From: Morinoia aosen
Lineage: Eukaryota; Arthropoda; Malacostraca; Amphipoda; Talitridae
Reading direction: 5' to 3'
DNA length: 64,000 nucleotides
Assembly: GCA_030386875.1 (NCBI GenBank)
Contig: CM059575.1
Span: 51,366,859 to 51,430,858 of the forward strand
Position numbers and translations under genes: made by a program. Shown one piece after another: positions 10,739 to 23,194 of this stretch (the first letter of the stretch is position 1; each line of letters opens with the position of its first letter). Under the pieces are notes generated by a model. That model was given only the letters and a program-made list of their open reading frames with translations, was not told where the DNA came from and ran no database searches.

Positions 10739-13700
10739 CAACTGTAACTTTTTTATCAGACTGGCTTTTACCATCATTCATTGGAATTGTCGCAGCTTGC
10801 GACGTAACTACGGTGATCTCCATGCTATCCTACTAGAACTTCAACCAGCTTGTGTACTCCTCCAGGAAACTATGCTCGGAGGCAGTGCTCCGCCCCGACT
10901 TAAGCACTACCAAGTAGAAACTTACTCTACAAATAATAATCCTCTTCCTGGAACAGGACTGGCAATCTTTGTGAAGCAGAGCTTCCCATATTACAGGCTG
11001 CCCATCAATTCACGCTTGCAGGTGATGGCTGTCCGAGTGGAGACTGCTACTGCACCGTTTACAGTATGTAATCTGTACATCCCTCCTCTTCGCATAGCTA
11101 CATGTGAAGAGCTTTTGGACGTCATAAGGCAACTCCCGGAACCTTTTGTGGTGGGCGGTGATTGGAATGGGAAGCATGCTGCGTGGGGTAACAACAGCAT
11201 CGATCAACAGGGCAGAGAAGTGGAACGACTCCTTGCTAGCACAGATTTGTGTCTGTTGAATACGGGAAGTATGACTCACTTCCACGTCCAAACCGGGACT
11301 ACTTCCGCAATAGATATCAGTGTGTGCTCCCCGGACTGTTACCCAGATGCTCGGTGGACTGTCATGGATGACGCCCATGGAAGTGATCACTTTCCAGTGG
11401 TGGTGACTTTCCCCACCTACCTCCCTTTCAACTCGGAGCCTCACTACTTGCTTAAACGAGCTGATTGGGAAGCATTTGAGGCTCTGACAGCCTTAGAAGA
11501 TGGTGGGGACCAGACCACTGTGGACGAGGCGCTAGAGAGGTTTACTAGCACTATTCGTACTGCCGCATCTATTGCTATACCCCGCTCGAAGGGAGGGAAA
11601 GTGAATCATCGAGTCCCATGGTGGAGTGACGAGTGTGCCCAGGCTAACTTTGAGCGAAAGAGGGCCTTACGCCGGTACCAACGGAGCCACAACCTTGCTG
11701 ATAAGATACTCTACCAAAGAGCCAGAGCAAGAGCACAGTTAGTGAAGGATACGGCCAGGAAACAATCATGGCAACGGTACGTATCCACGCTAAACGCTGA
11801 CACACCAACTTCAAAAATATGGCAAAGAGTTCAAAAGATGAGAGGACGAAGCGGACATGCCCTACCTTGCCTCACGGACAACGGAGAGATCACCATGAAC
11901 CAGGATCGCGTTGCCTCCTTGCTGGCGGAGCATTTTGCCGACGTCAGTAGCGGAAGGCACTATACACCCGGCTTCCAGATCATTAAACAGCGCCAAGAAC
12001 AGTCTCACCTTAATTTTGCATCGGATGAACAATATCCATACAATTCACCCATAACGTACCTTGAACTGTATCATGCACTTCGACAATGTAAGAATACATC
12101 CCCTGGACCAGATGGCATCCACTACAAGATGCTAAGGAAAATGCACTCATCAGCAATCACCTACCTTCTTCATTTGTATAATAAAATCTGGACAACCCAT
12201 GTATATCCTACAGAATGGCAATTAGCCACAGTACTTGCCTTCTTGAAACCCAATAAACCATCCACTGAAGCATCTAGTTACCGCCCCATAGCCCTAACAA
12301 GCTGTGTAGGAAAGGTACTAGAGAAGATAATCAACGTAAGATTGATGCGCTTTCTGGAGGCCGGAGATCATCTCTCTCCAGTTCAGTTTGGGTTCAGAAC
12401 TCTTCGTGGAACCACGGATGCCCTCCTCAGACTGCAGAACCATATTGTTAAAGAGCGTGCCCAAAGAAGACACACTATATGCGTCTTCTTCGATTTGCGG
12501 AAGGCTTATGACACTGCCTGGCGATACGGGATAATGGAGCAACTGCATGGCAATGTATGTACGCGAGTTTCTAAGAGAACGTCGGTTTAGGGTTAGAGTG
12601 GGCACACGGTTTTCTGCTCTGATGACTCAGAACGAAGGGGTACCTCAGGGCAGCGTTATAAGCTGCACGCTCTTCCTACTTGCAATGGACGCCATCACGA
12701 AGGACCTACCAGGGCATGTTCCGTTTTCCTTGTACGTGGATGATTTCATGCTGTATGCATCCTCTAGATACCTACCCGCCCTGACTCGTCGAGTACAGGA
12801 AGCCATTAACCGCATTGGAGCCTGGGCCGACAAGCGAGGCTTCTCCTTTTCAGTTGAAAAGAGTGTGGCACTCCACGTGCAGCCCCGTCGCACTAATGAA
12901 CCTACACCTGAGCTCTTTCTCGGTGATAGGTTGGTCAACGTCTCGCCCACAGCCTCCTTTCTGGGCATGTTGTTCGACAATAAACTGTCATGGAGACCTC
13001 ATATACTGGCTTTAAAAGGAAGATGTTCTAAAGCTCTGAATCTCCTGAAATGCCTGTCCAGATTAACATGGGGTGCTGATCGAACAACCATGCTGCGACT
13101 TTATAGAGCCACCGTTCGTGCCAAGATTGATTATGGCTGCGTCGTCTACCAGAGTGCCAGCCCATCATGCTTATCACTCCTGGACCCAATCCATAACTCT
13201 GCTCTAAGGCTGTGTACGGGGGCCTTTCGGACATCACCGGTGATGAGCTTATTGGTGGATTGCGGTGAGCCAGCCTTGCAACTTCGTCGAACACAGCTTA
13301 CTCTACAGTATGTTGTACGACTCAGACAACTACCTTTCACAGCCACGTGGAATAGCGTGATGGAGGGAGTACGGGGTCGGGTGTTGTTTCCGTATTATAT
13401 CCCCTCCTCTACTGACTACGAAGCACTTGCGGAGATGGCGCAGTTGCCTTCGTTTAAAGTTGAGCGTGCCCCCACTCTGGAAGAGCCAACCTGGCAAATT
13501 CCGATTCAGACCTTCTGTCCAGGACCGCAATACCCAAAGAAAGAGATGATGACAAGATCCATTCTGCGACATATTTTCCAAGATCACCTTCACAGTGACC
13601 ACGAGGGAGCTTTCCATATCTACACTGACTGTTCTAAAGCGGATGATGCAGTGGGCTGTGCTGCAGTTTCTGATGGTGGAGTGGTGGAGGAAAGACTGCT

Positions 13701-14457
13701 GCCTGAAACGTCAATCTACTCTGCGGAGCTGATCGCCATCCGTGCCGCACTCCGCATGATTGAGGAGCGACCTGCTTCGGGTTCTTATGTGGTGTTCTCC
13801 GATTCCAAAGCTGCCATCCAGTCACTGAGATCCTACAACTCTACGCATCCAATAATTTCTGGAATAATGTCTAGCCTTTTGCGACTTGCAAGCTCCCCAA
13901 AACTTGTAACTCTATGTTGGGTACCTGGCCATGTTGATGTGCGTGGCAACGATCGGGCAGACGAGTTAGCGCGAAATGCTGCAACCTCTGCTGCTAACCC
14001 AACAAATACCAGAGTACCCGCCCGAGATTACTACCCTATAATTAAAGCTGCATTAACCCAACTCTGGCAGCGACAGTGGGAAAATACCCTAGACAACAAG
14101 CTGCGCAAGATTAAAAACAGTGTCCGAGCCTGGCCCTCTTCAGCATGCCGGGACCGCCGCGTAGAAGTCCTCCTATGTCGACTGAGGATTGGTCACACCC
14201 GCCTCACTCATGGTCATTTAATAGAGCGTCGCCCGGCCCCTCTTTGCGATCACTGCTTGGTGCCGCTGTCGGTGCAGCATATATTGGTTGAGTGCCTCCA
14301 CTTTTCCGATGTACGTTCCCGTTATTACCCTGGTTTACAGGGCGCTGACTCTGATTTCGTTCTGTGCAAGATGTTGGGAGAACCGACTCGTGGGCGTTTT
14401 AATCATTGGCGGCTTATTAGTTATCTCTCTGACTCGTCTCTTATGAACAAATTATAG
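10704..14457 (+). pseudogene. ORF2 polyprotein (endonuclease, reverse transcriptase, RNase H) of the I-like element, frameshifted
   Basis: The frame is open from 10704 with no ATG before the endonuclease, which starts at IIHWNCRSL. Numbered from the GTG at 10719, the exonuclease/endonuclease/phosphatase residues are all present: N23, E50 (LLQET), D148 and N150 (GGDWNGKH), D199, and SDH at 222-224. The RT follows, with YRPIALTS, GFR and the first catalytic Asp in FFDLRKAYD (D592). At about 12540-12550 the frame breaks and a few residues seem to be missing. The second frame (12547-14457) resumes in RT with VPQGSVIS and the catalytic YVDD (residues 63-66). RNase H shows its acidic residues in YTDCSK, YSAELIAI, FSDSKAA and NDRADELA. 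A C-terminal CDHC...H...C motif ends the protein. A single product cannot be made from this copy. Confidence 0.92.
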
Positions 14458-14869
14458 TGCCTCTGTACACTGAAAACTAAGAAAAGTTTTTTATGTTTGA
14501 AGTCTTTTGGAAGATTGTAGATAAAGATACTGCAATATGGCCGGACGCGCTACGTTGAAACCTTGGGGGGTTTCAGCGTGGGTAAGGCGTCCGGCCATAA
14601 ATGGGTGGGCAGCTGAAACCCCCTAAGGGGTCTGGCTGCCCAGTGATTTGGATGTACTGTTGTATGTACAAAATTTCAATGGAGAGACCATTATAATCTT
14701 GAGTTGTAATTAAATCATGATCCTGTAATTTTTGATGTTCTTATAATGTTGGTGTTCACCTTGCGTGGTAAATCGGAAAAGCCTGAGACCGATTAAATTA
14801 TGTGACCTTCGGTGCGATATAGTCTAAATAACTGAAGCGCTAGCAAACCTATGTTATTACTACTACTAC
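14458..14869 (+). promoter_or_regulatory. 3' UTR of the I-like element with two strong hairpins and a triplet tail
   Basis: Hairpin 1 has a perfect 13-bp outer stem, tatggccggacgc (14536-14548) with gcgtccggccata (14587-14599), and an inner tgaaacc/ggtttca stem (14556-14562 with 14569-14575). Hairpin 2 pairs tgggcagc (14606-14613) with gctgccca (14635-14642), with a cccc/gggg inner stem. The element ends in a tta/act triplet run at about 14853-14869. Structured 3' ends of non-LTR RNAs are usually what their RT recognises, so that role is likely but inferred. Confidence 0.7.
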
Positions 14870-14964
14870 TGTCTCGCAACACGTGGCAGGTTCGTGGCAT
14901 GAAATTCATTAGTTGGGGTTTGTCATATCGCTCATTCTCCCATTTTATTCCAAATATTTAATTG

Positions 14965-15270
14965 TATACCACCTTCGGAGGGAATACAAATATTGTATCT
15001 ATGGCAAGTAGCGCTCTCAGGGAACATAAGTTCCCGAGCTAAAGGTAAGTAGGCATTTAGTTGAACTGGAACAGGTTTTTTATTTTGTTACGAACCATCA
15101 TTTTTCGGTTCATTGCTATCCTGTTTTTCAGCACTTACTATTTTCTTCAGCTTTTATTATCTTGTTTCATAAACTTCCTTCTCTACTTACTGATTCTGTG
15201 CACTTTGTGCCTTGATTCCGTGTTTCCTTAACACGTTCATTGCGTTTCCTCTGTTAACGGTTGGTTAGGT
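14965..15270 (+). repeat. Dispersed repeat family, copy B
   Basis: This is the second well-preserved copy, lying just beyond the I-like element. It includes ccgagctaaaggtaagtagg, cattttt-cggttcattgctatcct, a tttcataaacttcc block and gattccgtgtttcc. It is in the same orientation as copies A, C, D and E. I see no ORF and no target duplication. Confidence 0.6.
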
Positions 15271-15554
15271 TGTAAGTAGTAGAATGAGGAAATTGACTTT
15301 CCTGCTCGAATACATTATCATCCTTCCTAAGAATTTGATATATATAATTCCACGGTAACATTTCACCTCGTATAAGTTTTTTAAAAACGCGAAACGGTTG
15401 CAATGTCATTCAATTATACAGGTACGTGAATGAGCAATTGAGCAAGTGGTAAACATATGGCTCATTATGCGGGGAACGTGTCAAGTCCTTACTAAATGAT
15501 GTCTTCCAACCTTTCGAAACGCCATTGTTTCGGTCAGGGAGGCTAAACACGTTT

Positions 15555-15725
15555 CGTGCGATTGGTGAAATTGAAGTGCAATATTCAATTATAATTTCAA
15601 GTCGATTCTAGTAAGGAATTATGAAAATAGCAAAGATTGACTGGAGCGTGCCTTCACTCAGCTTTCATTAAGTATTAGTAAGAATTGAGTGACAGCATGT
15701 CAATCTGCAGCATTATGAAAATACA
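15555..15725 (+). repeat. Repeated module, first copy (pairs with 19245-19400)
   Basis: About 165 bp aligns with 19245-19400. Shared blocks include caatattcaa, ctagtaag-aatt, atagcaaa-att-actgga-cgtgc, ca-ttaagtatt and the end block cagcattat-aaaat. Divergence is about a quarter. It is probably an old repeat rather than a recent local duplication, and no coding capacity is evident. Confidence 0.5.
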
Positions 15726-16088
15726 TTTTTGGTCCATTCGCTGGAAAACTTAAATATACAATCTAATTTTCGATTGTATGCAAAGGTGCAGCTCGAAGAG
15801 GGGAGAGAAAAAAGAAAGCTCATGCCTGTGCATGAGTTGCTGCTGCTAGGAACTCTAGTTGAATTGTTTGAAGTTAGGGTCATCAATCAGCTGCGACTCA
15901 TCCTCCGTAACGATATTTCTCAAGTGTACTGTTTGAGTCGAGGTTTGACGCCGTAGCTAAATTTTAAGATCCAGTAAATATTCCTCATAAAGTGCACGGA
16001 ACTCTGATAAAGAGAGCATGTGCGCTGGCGTATTGAGTGTGATATTCAACTTGGCCATTGAAACGGTCCAGAGCGTTGTGCTCTAGTT

Positions 16089-16118
16089 CAGTGGTGTCCA
16101 AAATACGGCCCGCGGGCC
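16089..16118. repeat. Solo hAT-type terminus
   Basis: The sequence cagtggtgtccaaaatacgg, continuing into cccgcgggcc, matches the GC-rich 'CAGNGGTGTCCAAA...GGCCCGCGGGCC' terminal inverted repeats common in animal hAT transposons. I saw no partner end nearby, so this is an orphan terminus or the edge of a deleted element. Confidence 0.45.
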
Positions 16119-19100
16119 AAACTACAGGATACAACGGTAATTAACCGGTTGAATTTAGCGAGCGTATGTGCGCTCAGGGCGCGTACTCAGCGACTACTCA
16201 AGAAATTATACATATTGGCAGGAAAATTAAAACGTTTTTGGAACTTACTGGAATAATCAGTATGGCCCCGAAGCTGGGCTGGAAAATTTGAAGACCCCTG
16301 CTCATGTTGAAAGAGCGTACGCATCGTCGGTCCCCTCCTGCATAGCGAATGGAGAAGTTTCATAGAATGCCGTGTGACGCGCTTCAGTATATTTTGGTGT
16401 AATGTTCGGCTCACGAGTGAATAGGTTCCTTCATGGCTGTGAATTCGCGCTCGCAAATCGCCAACTGCTAACAGGAAAACGTGAACGGTATATTGGGCTT
16501 CGATGCTCCGTTTAGGATTATGAGAAGTTGTTAGCTTTCTCATGGTGGAAGTAAGCACTAAATCGTATTTACCCCCTCCCCTTGAAGTGAAGAGTAAAAT
16601 ACAGACCCAACTGTAAATACACCATGCGACAGTTCCATCGCCAGGGAAATATCAAATACCATTATTTTATTACCACAGTTGATTATAACGCTCTGGGAGG
16701 GTTGTCTTCAAACATTTCTTGAGAAGTTGGCGCTTCTCGCGAGGCTTGCAAGATTCTGCAGTTACACTCTAAAGACAATTCTTCCAGTGCTAAATAGTCG
16801 ATGCGTTCACCCAGAATGTTTTAGATCTTGTTTCATTCCACTGCAAGCCTTGCAATTTTACTCAATTCGATTTCTCTTTTCCTATCGGATAAGGCATGCA
16901 TTACGAATTGAATCGTTAATATATCTGAAGAAGAAACTCAGTTTCTATTAATGCTGCCGCTAGTTCTGGTTGATACCTTGTCAGAGTGTCGTTCATACTT
17001 GGTATAACTTCATTCTCACATTCTTCGCTAGCCCTGACGAGTCTCGCGTGATACAAACATCATAATTAAAACTCCATTCTTCGGTTCATTACCTTATCTC
17101 GTACTAAGACATATACCAAACACAGACATAAGTGAATCGGATCTACTGTGAGTTAAAATTAAAAAGCTAAGAACATTCTAATAATGGTCAATTTACTTGA
17201 AAAACAGAACATCGAAAGCGTTTCATACACCAGTTTTCATCAGCTCTGTAAATAAGAAGTAAGATCAATGCTACGATAAAATGCAGGCATGAACAACGAA
17301 TTCCAAGCTTTATACGTAACGAAAAAAAATACGAATAACAGAAAACGATTATTTGTTTTGCTACAAGAGCGGAATTAGAACGCAGTTGTTTGAAAAAAAT
17401 TCCCTAAAAATGAGTAGTATTCAAAATTCCGCATGCACCTCCCGACCGGCTCACAAACGCGTCTCCGAAGCGAAAATATGTTATTTTTTCCATAGGACAG
17501 TCTTCGGAGGACGTCATGGTGCAAAAAATGAGTGATAGGCACGTGATGTGGCCCTCTTCCATCTGCCTGGGGCGGGGCTGAGAAGTCACAGGCAAGGTTC
17601 TCTGTTTTACCGTACGGCCGAGAGGCAAAGGTTCGCGCTCTTTCGTGAGATACTTGATTATTTAGCTTTATTATTTGCCATTATAACTATAATGTCTTAG
17701 ATTCTTCCCTGCCTTCAAAATAATGCGTGTCTGATTCCTAATTACCATCTTAATGATGGGTATCTGATTTTCACCTTAAAATAATACGGATAGAACGAGA
17801 ATTATAGAACAGAAGTAATTGCTTTTCAGTTTGTCTGTTGATCTTGGTACCGTATATGTCTCAATCATGACTAGCTTCAATGACAAAAAGATTAAGACAT
17901 GTTTAGAGTATGATGAGAAGAAGTCGCAAAAATTAAAACTTCCGAATTTCTTTCTTTTGTTCTATAAAGTCCCTTCCACACTATCAATCTTTCGGCTGAA
18001 TCTCTTGTTTTTCGGCAGTCCGTGAATACGAACACATGGAAAACTGCCAGATTTTGTGTGTTCGTGTTTTTGAAACTGCTGGAAAACTCCGAAACCAAAA
18101 TTTCGTAGGAACAGCGAACACTCGTTTGTTTGTGTGTTGTGGATGGTGTTTTAAGCCCAAGTCCATAGATTTAAACCTTTATGAAGAGCATTGGAAAAAG
18201 TAGAAGTAAAGCAGCTAATCTCATCCCACTGTGACCGTGGTTGTATTCCAAATGTTCTGAAGAACGTTTGTGATTCTTAATATTTTCTGTATTTTCTTAA
18301 TATCTACACACAGATAAGTTATGTTGACTAACTTCCAATAAAGTAAATTTAACAATAATATGCATCAATTGACTAAAACGTACTCGAGAAGCAGTCTAGT
18401 TAGTTTAAATACTGCTCGCGGACAACTTCACGCCGCCGAAAACGTAGTCTGGACAGGATTCAGAAAAGTTTGTTTTTTTCGCGTTTTGGTGTGTTTGTGT
18501 GATTGACGAAAAGTTGGATAGTGCAGACGGGTCTTAAGACTGAAAGCAGTGTTTCCTTATATAATTCTCTAGATTTCACATCATTAATTTTCAAAATAAC
18601 AGTATAGTTTTGTTATTTCAACTCATGCCGAATGTTCTTACAGTGTGGCCTGCGTTATCTGACATCTGTGCGGTCGGTCAAGCGCCGCCAATTTCTATAA
18701 GCAAGTTTTTGTGATAGTTTGCGCAATTTGAAGGTCTTGAGTAGGACGTCCTGGACAAAATTTTATGTTGAGCGTCAGCATGCAACGCGCCATTACATCG
18801 GAGTTTTTGTTATATGGGCGCTGCAGGGCTGCCGCCGCCGTGCTGCACTACAGCCATCCCTCCATTATTCTCTCCTTTGCCGTGTTTCGTCTTTGAGCCG
18901 AAATGAAATTCATTTTAGAGGCGTTGTGTGATGGGTTCCATAACCCTCTAACGTCCGAGAGGACACCAGTGTCCTCTTTCAAAAATACTCTCAATATATA
19001 GTATTTCTCTTTAAATTAGTTCCCTAATGTGTTCTTTGAAGTTCACTGCCGAGTGGCAGTTCCTTTCTCATCCTGATATCGGTGACTGCCTGATGCCAAC

Positions 19101-19244
19101 GCCGGTTCAGTGACGGTGGTTGTGTTTACGGTAATATGAGTACAAATATTCTGACGTTGAAGGAATAAGCTTGAAAAGTTTCTTAGTCCAAGTAGCTCTT
19201 CGCTCATGTTACTGAGAATAGAATCACTAAACACGTTAGCCATC
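16119..19244. other. Noncoding DNA, no gene recognised
   Basis: This is AT-rich DNA with chance ORFs only. The longest (minus strand, 16187-16558, 123 codons) has no recognisable motif. A GC-richer patch lies at about 18420-18900. The short sequence gaggacaccagtgtcctc near 18960 is an imperfect palindrome. Confidence 0.4.
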
Positions 19245-19400
19245 ATTGGGAAACTAAAGTTTAATATTCAACCCATATCCAAAGTCAATCGTAGTAAGCA
19301 ATTTCGAATATAGCAAACATTAACTGGATCGTGCTCCATTAAGCTTTGATTAAGTATTCATAAAAATTAAGTTTGTGATTACTGGTCAGTCAGCAGCATT
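19245..19400 (+). repeat. Repeated module, second copy (pairs with 15555-15725)
   Basis: This is the same module as at 15.6 kb, in the same orientation. It ends in cagcattataaaaat, and about 40 bases later in ggcggttaacgtgttaagg. It could be the interior of a non-autonomous DNA element, but the ends are not clear. Confidence 0.45.
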
Positions 19401-21409
19401 ATAAAAATTCCCTCCGTGTATCACTGGTAGTGCACATGGCGGTTAACGTGTTAAGGGGAATTTTGGTTAATGAGCGATCGATGTTCAATGCATTCATTCA
19501 AAAACTCGATTGTTCGCACTTTTACATTTAAAAGTGAACATTACTTTCTAAAACGTAATCGGTAGTTTTAGCTGGAGAGTCTTACTAATCTTCATGATTG
19601 AATTCATGCGGCTAAACGAGGTGACAAATAGTAGTAAGTGTTCGAATTATGACTATATGGAGATGAGTAAATAACGTTGGTGATAAGACGGAAAGCATAT
19701 TCACTCCATGTACATAATGAACTGAGCTGATCTGCTGATGTTGCTCTTGTTTCTTGCGCGATGGAGATCCTACAGCGTGTGTTGCGTGTGAGGCCACTGT
19801 GGCATTATGGGTACGAGTTGTGCTTTTAGGTGTGTTAGAATGTCAGAGCTGGAAGATTGGTATACAGTTTTCTCGAACGCCAGTTTGTCTCAGTTACTTG
19901 AGAATTGCAGTACGTTTTCTCAGTTTTCATGAGGCTGTATTAGCTGAAGTCGACCACCGCTGTGTGCAACCCTGATAAGTCAGTTCTCGCAGAAGACGTG
20001 TAGATCGTCTCCCGGAATGCTCTCAATGAGTATTTCTTGTCTCCTGTCGCACCTATTTTGTGTTGTTTTAGGTTGGTGTTTCATTCCGATACTTTCATCA
20101 CAGCTTTCACTATTTTGGCCCCTTCTTTGACAGAAGCTAGCTTATTAATGAACTTATACAGGGTCTCGAAACGTACTTAATTTGAACTCGAGGAGACCCT
20201 CTCGTGACTCACTGCAGCTGGTCGGATTGCACTGTATTCGAGTGAAGCGGTGTACGGGTCTTGCATTTAATTTGAAACACTTGCTTTGTTACCACCTAAC
20301 GTAATTACTCTGAAAGTTGCTAATTTGTGATCGCTTTCTCATTAATTGTCTTTCGTTGGGTAAAGATCATCTTCACGCTTAAATTGTGCCCCACAGGAGC
20401 GCATAAATGTACAAGACAGTTAAACGTCTTGTCCAATACAACACTGACAGCTGCATCAGCAACTCAAGCGAGTTCTTGAAAAAAAAAACAATCACGATGC
20501 AGATGCGTAGTGCCTCTCAGTTTTTGAAGAGATTCACGGAAACTCTCCATGACACTATGGACGTCCTCTCTTACATCTTTAAAACTTAAACTTTAGAACT
20601 ATGGCTGCCCAGATGAAAGATACAAATAGTTTACCCGTTATTTGTGCGACAAGGTGACATTCACGTATTCAGAAACATTGTAATCGATACTAATCAACAA
20701 AACCAATTGTCTACGTTGTTTATCTTGCTTCATAACCTGTCCAAAACCTGCCACAACTCTTTTTGGGGGATCTCGACTGTTTTTGAGCTAGTTCGACTCT
20801 CATTGTTTTATGCAGTGATTGAAAAAAATCGTAAGTTTTATTTATTCACCAGAACTTTGTAATGAATTGCAGGAGTTGTCGTACAACTGAAGCGCGTTAC
20901 TTTGGATTTTTTTTGCTACATTTTGCAATGATTTTACGCTTAACTTTGAATTTAACTTTAGTAAGCGCCGGCCAAGTTATTCTGCAAGCTGGAAAAGAAG
21001 ACGAGGCATGCAGTGCTCCCTGAGGCTCTTGCCTAAACTTTCGGCCAGGTTTAAACAAAAAAGCTGCTGTGAGCCATTGCGTGTGGGTATGAAATGCTCT
21101 TTTACCCTTCCAGCAGTATGATCGCAGTGGAATGCGAGTGTTGTTGCCTTGACATATTGTATCACTTAACGGAAGGTAACTCTAGTCCATTTAGGGGTGA
21201 ACTTTTTATCTCTGTAGGTAATCATGTGACGACTTCTTTTTTTTGAAGAATTGAAGACTCATGTTCCGTATTGGTGAAGTATCCCTGGATCTTTCAATGT
21301 CTAATATATTTTATAATTATTTATGCATAACGAACACTTCCATCATTTTTAAACTTGGCGGCTCTTATCACTCGGTAATCAGCTGGTGAACACTGGAATT
21401 TTTACCACA
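19401..21409. other. Noncoding DNA, no gene recognised
   Basis: The stretch is AT-rich with ORFs of at most about 75 codons, none with a motif I recognise. No RNA gene or repeat structure was identified. Confidence 0.4.
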
Positions 21410-22640
21410 ACCATTCCAGAGTGCCCATATTTTTAAAAACATTGACAAAGCTTGCATTAATAATTGTAGACATGTCTCTGGCTACCAATTATCAGCAAAA
21501 TATTCGAGAAAATTATGTATACAAAAGTGTATTCTTATTTTGAACAAAAATCTTTTCTTTACGATAAACAGTACTGTTTTCGTTCTAAAAAATTGACAAC
21601 ACAGGCTGTATTAAATCATTTAAAATACCTTTACTCTAATATATATGATGAAAAACTTGTTTTCTCCGTGTTTCTAGACTTCCGAAAAGCATTCGATTGC
21701 GTGGACCATAACACTTTGCTATCGAAACTACACTGTTATAGCGTTAGAAGAGTTGCACATGATTGGTTCAAATCATATTTAACAAATTAAAAGCGATATG
21801 TTTTCATTGACGATGTATAAATACATTATATAGAAGAGACCAAATGTTTCTATTCCACGCATTAAAATTGGTGATGGTGGAAGTGAAGAAACTAACTCCT
21901 ATAAGTTCTTGGGCATTATATGAGATAAAAAACTGACTTTTAAAGAGCATATATTGCACATATCAGTACTAAATTATCAAAATACGTTGGAATTTTTCAT
22001 AGAGAAAAAAATGTATTACCCGAAGAAGCTTCAAAAAATGCTACATCGAACGATCATTTCACCATATCTACAATACGGAATAGAAGCTTGGCACAGAACT
22101 GAAATAAATAAAACCAATATGCCCTTCGGCAGTGAAAAAGAGTTATTAGAACGGTAAATAAATTAGAATAGATTGCTCACAGAAATGATTAATTCAAGAG
22201 TTTAAAAATACTCAAGCTTTTGGATGTCTACAAGCTCTTCAAAAATAATTTCTTGTATAAAACACTGACTGATGATGGCGACAGAGAACTGAAGCAATTA
22301 TTAACTGCACATGCTGGCCATCATGATCATTTACCCCGAAATGAAAGAAACTTCATACTCATTATTCAAAATCTCTATCACAACACAGTATTTTCTCCAT
22401 TCTGACTAAGAATTGGAATACGATCTTTGCTGAGATCTGCAGAAAAAGTTCTTAAAAAACTTTCAAAACGAATCTTGAATCTCCTTTCCTATCTAAATAT
22501 TAATTACACGAGGTAATCGAGTGAATTTTTTTCTGTTATATAACTTTCTTGATAAGGTAATTCGCCATGATTAATGACATAGATCTTAAGTCTGCTACTA
22601 ATCGTTTTCTAAAATATGCTGTACCTAAAATTAAAAGAAG
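21410..22640 (+). pseudogene. Decayed copy of the CR1/L2-like retrotransposon (ORF2 3' half)
   Basis: This relic aligns with about 29680-31130 of the intact element in this window. It keeps RT blocks such as [17 protein letters not shown] and [14 protein letters not shown] (open frame 21515-21790). After KSYLTN it has lost a segment equivalent to roughly 30020-30330, including the catalytic FADD motif. It resumes with the block corresponding to CIKIGEGEIEE and runs on through the C-terminal thumb-like region and part of the 3' UTR. Many frameshifts and stops make it long dead. It shows the family has been active here over an extended period. Confidence 0.85.
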
Positions 22641-22914
22641 AATCAACATAGAGAACATTTATGAGAGTAAACGTTTCAGAATAAAGTTATTCCATCATCG
22701 GTGATGGAAGAAATAAAATGTATTTTCAGACATTATTCGTCTTATTCATGACTGAAAATACTTTATATAAAATAAGTATGTGTAGAAGTGCGTGTGTATG
22801 TATGGTTGTATACGCCTGTATACACAACAACTTTCCAGGCACTCATCCTGTCGCTTTTTCCTTTCGAAAAAAAAGCGAATTATAAGTAAACTTCTTTTTA
22901 ATGTTTCTACGCCC

Positions 22915-22990
22915 TTTCTGCGTAGATTCCGCGTTTCTTTAACTCAATACTAAATGGTGCCTTCCTTTCTTTGGATCGCATTTGTTGCTG
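22915..22990 (+). repeat. Dispersed repeat family, copy C (core only)
   Basis: Only the conserved distal core is present: tgcgtagattccgcgtttct, taactcaatactaaatggtg and ccttcctttc. It is in the same orientation as the other copies. Confidence 0.5.
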
Positions 22991-23194
22991 CGGGTAGGGA
23001 GGTTAAAACCAACGACTAATCTAATCTGTCACTAACATATATGACTCCATGTGCAGTATATATTATACCCCCCTTCCACACATCAAATTCGGATCGGTCA
23101 AATGATTCATGTAAGTTCTTGACCAAAATAGGGAGTTGTTATGTTATGTATGAGAGTTGTTATGCGAACTTGAGTAGTGAATAATTTAAAGCAA

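Larger units (their letters stand above)
8380..14869 (+). mobile_element. Full-length non-LTR retrotransposon, RNase H-bearing I-like group
   Basis: The 6.5-kb element is flanked by a perfect 13-bp target-site duplication, tgtctcgcaacac, at 8367-8379 and 14870-14882, which fixes both ends. In order it has a GC-rich 5' leader (8380 to about 8696), ORF1 with three CCHC-like knuckles, ORF2 (AP endonuclease, reverse transcriptase, RNase H, C-terminal Cys/His motif), and a 3' UTR of about 410 bp with two hairpins ending in a tta/act microsatellite. Such tails are typical of I-group elements, and RNase H downstream of RT points to the I group rather than CR1 or Jockey proper. The exact clade needs a tree. 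It moves by target-primed reverse transcription. Both ORFs carry frameshifts, so this copy is probably not autonomous, although the perfect duplication suggests a fairly recent insertion. Confidence 0.93.

Noticed and set aside
18945-19460. Possible piggyBac-type MITE (ends resembling ccctctaacg and cgttaacgtgttaagg)
   Set aside because: The two ends match only loosely and no clear TTAA duplication is present at both sides.
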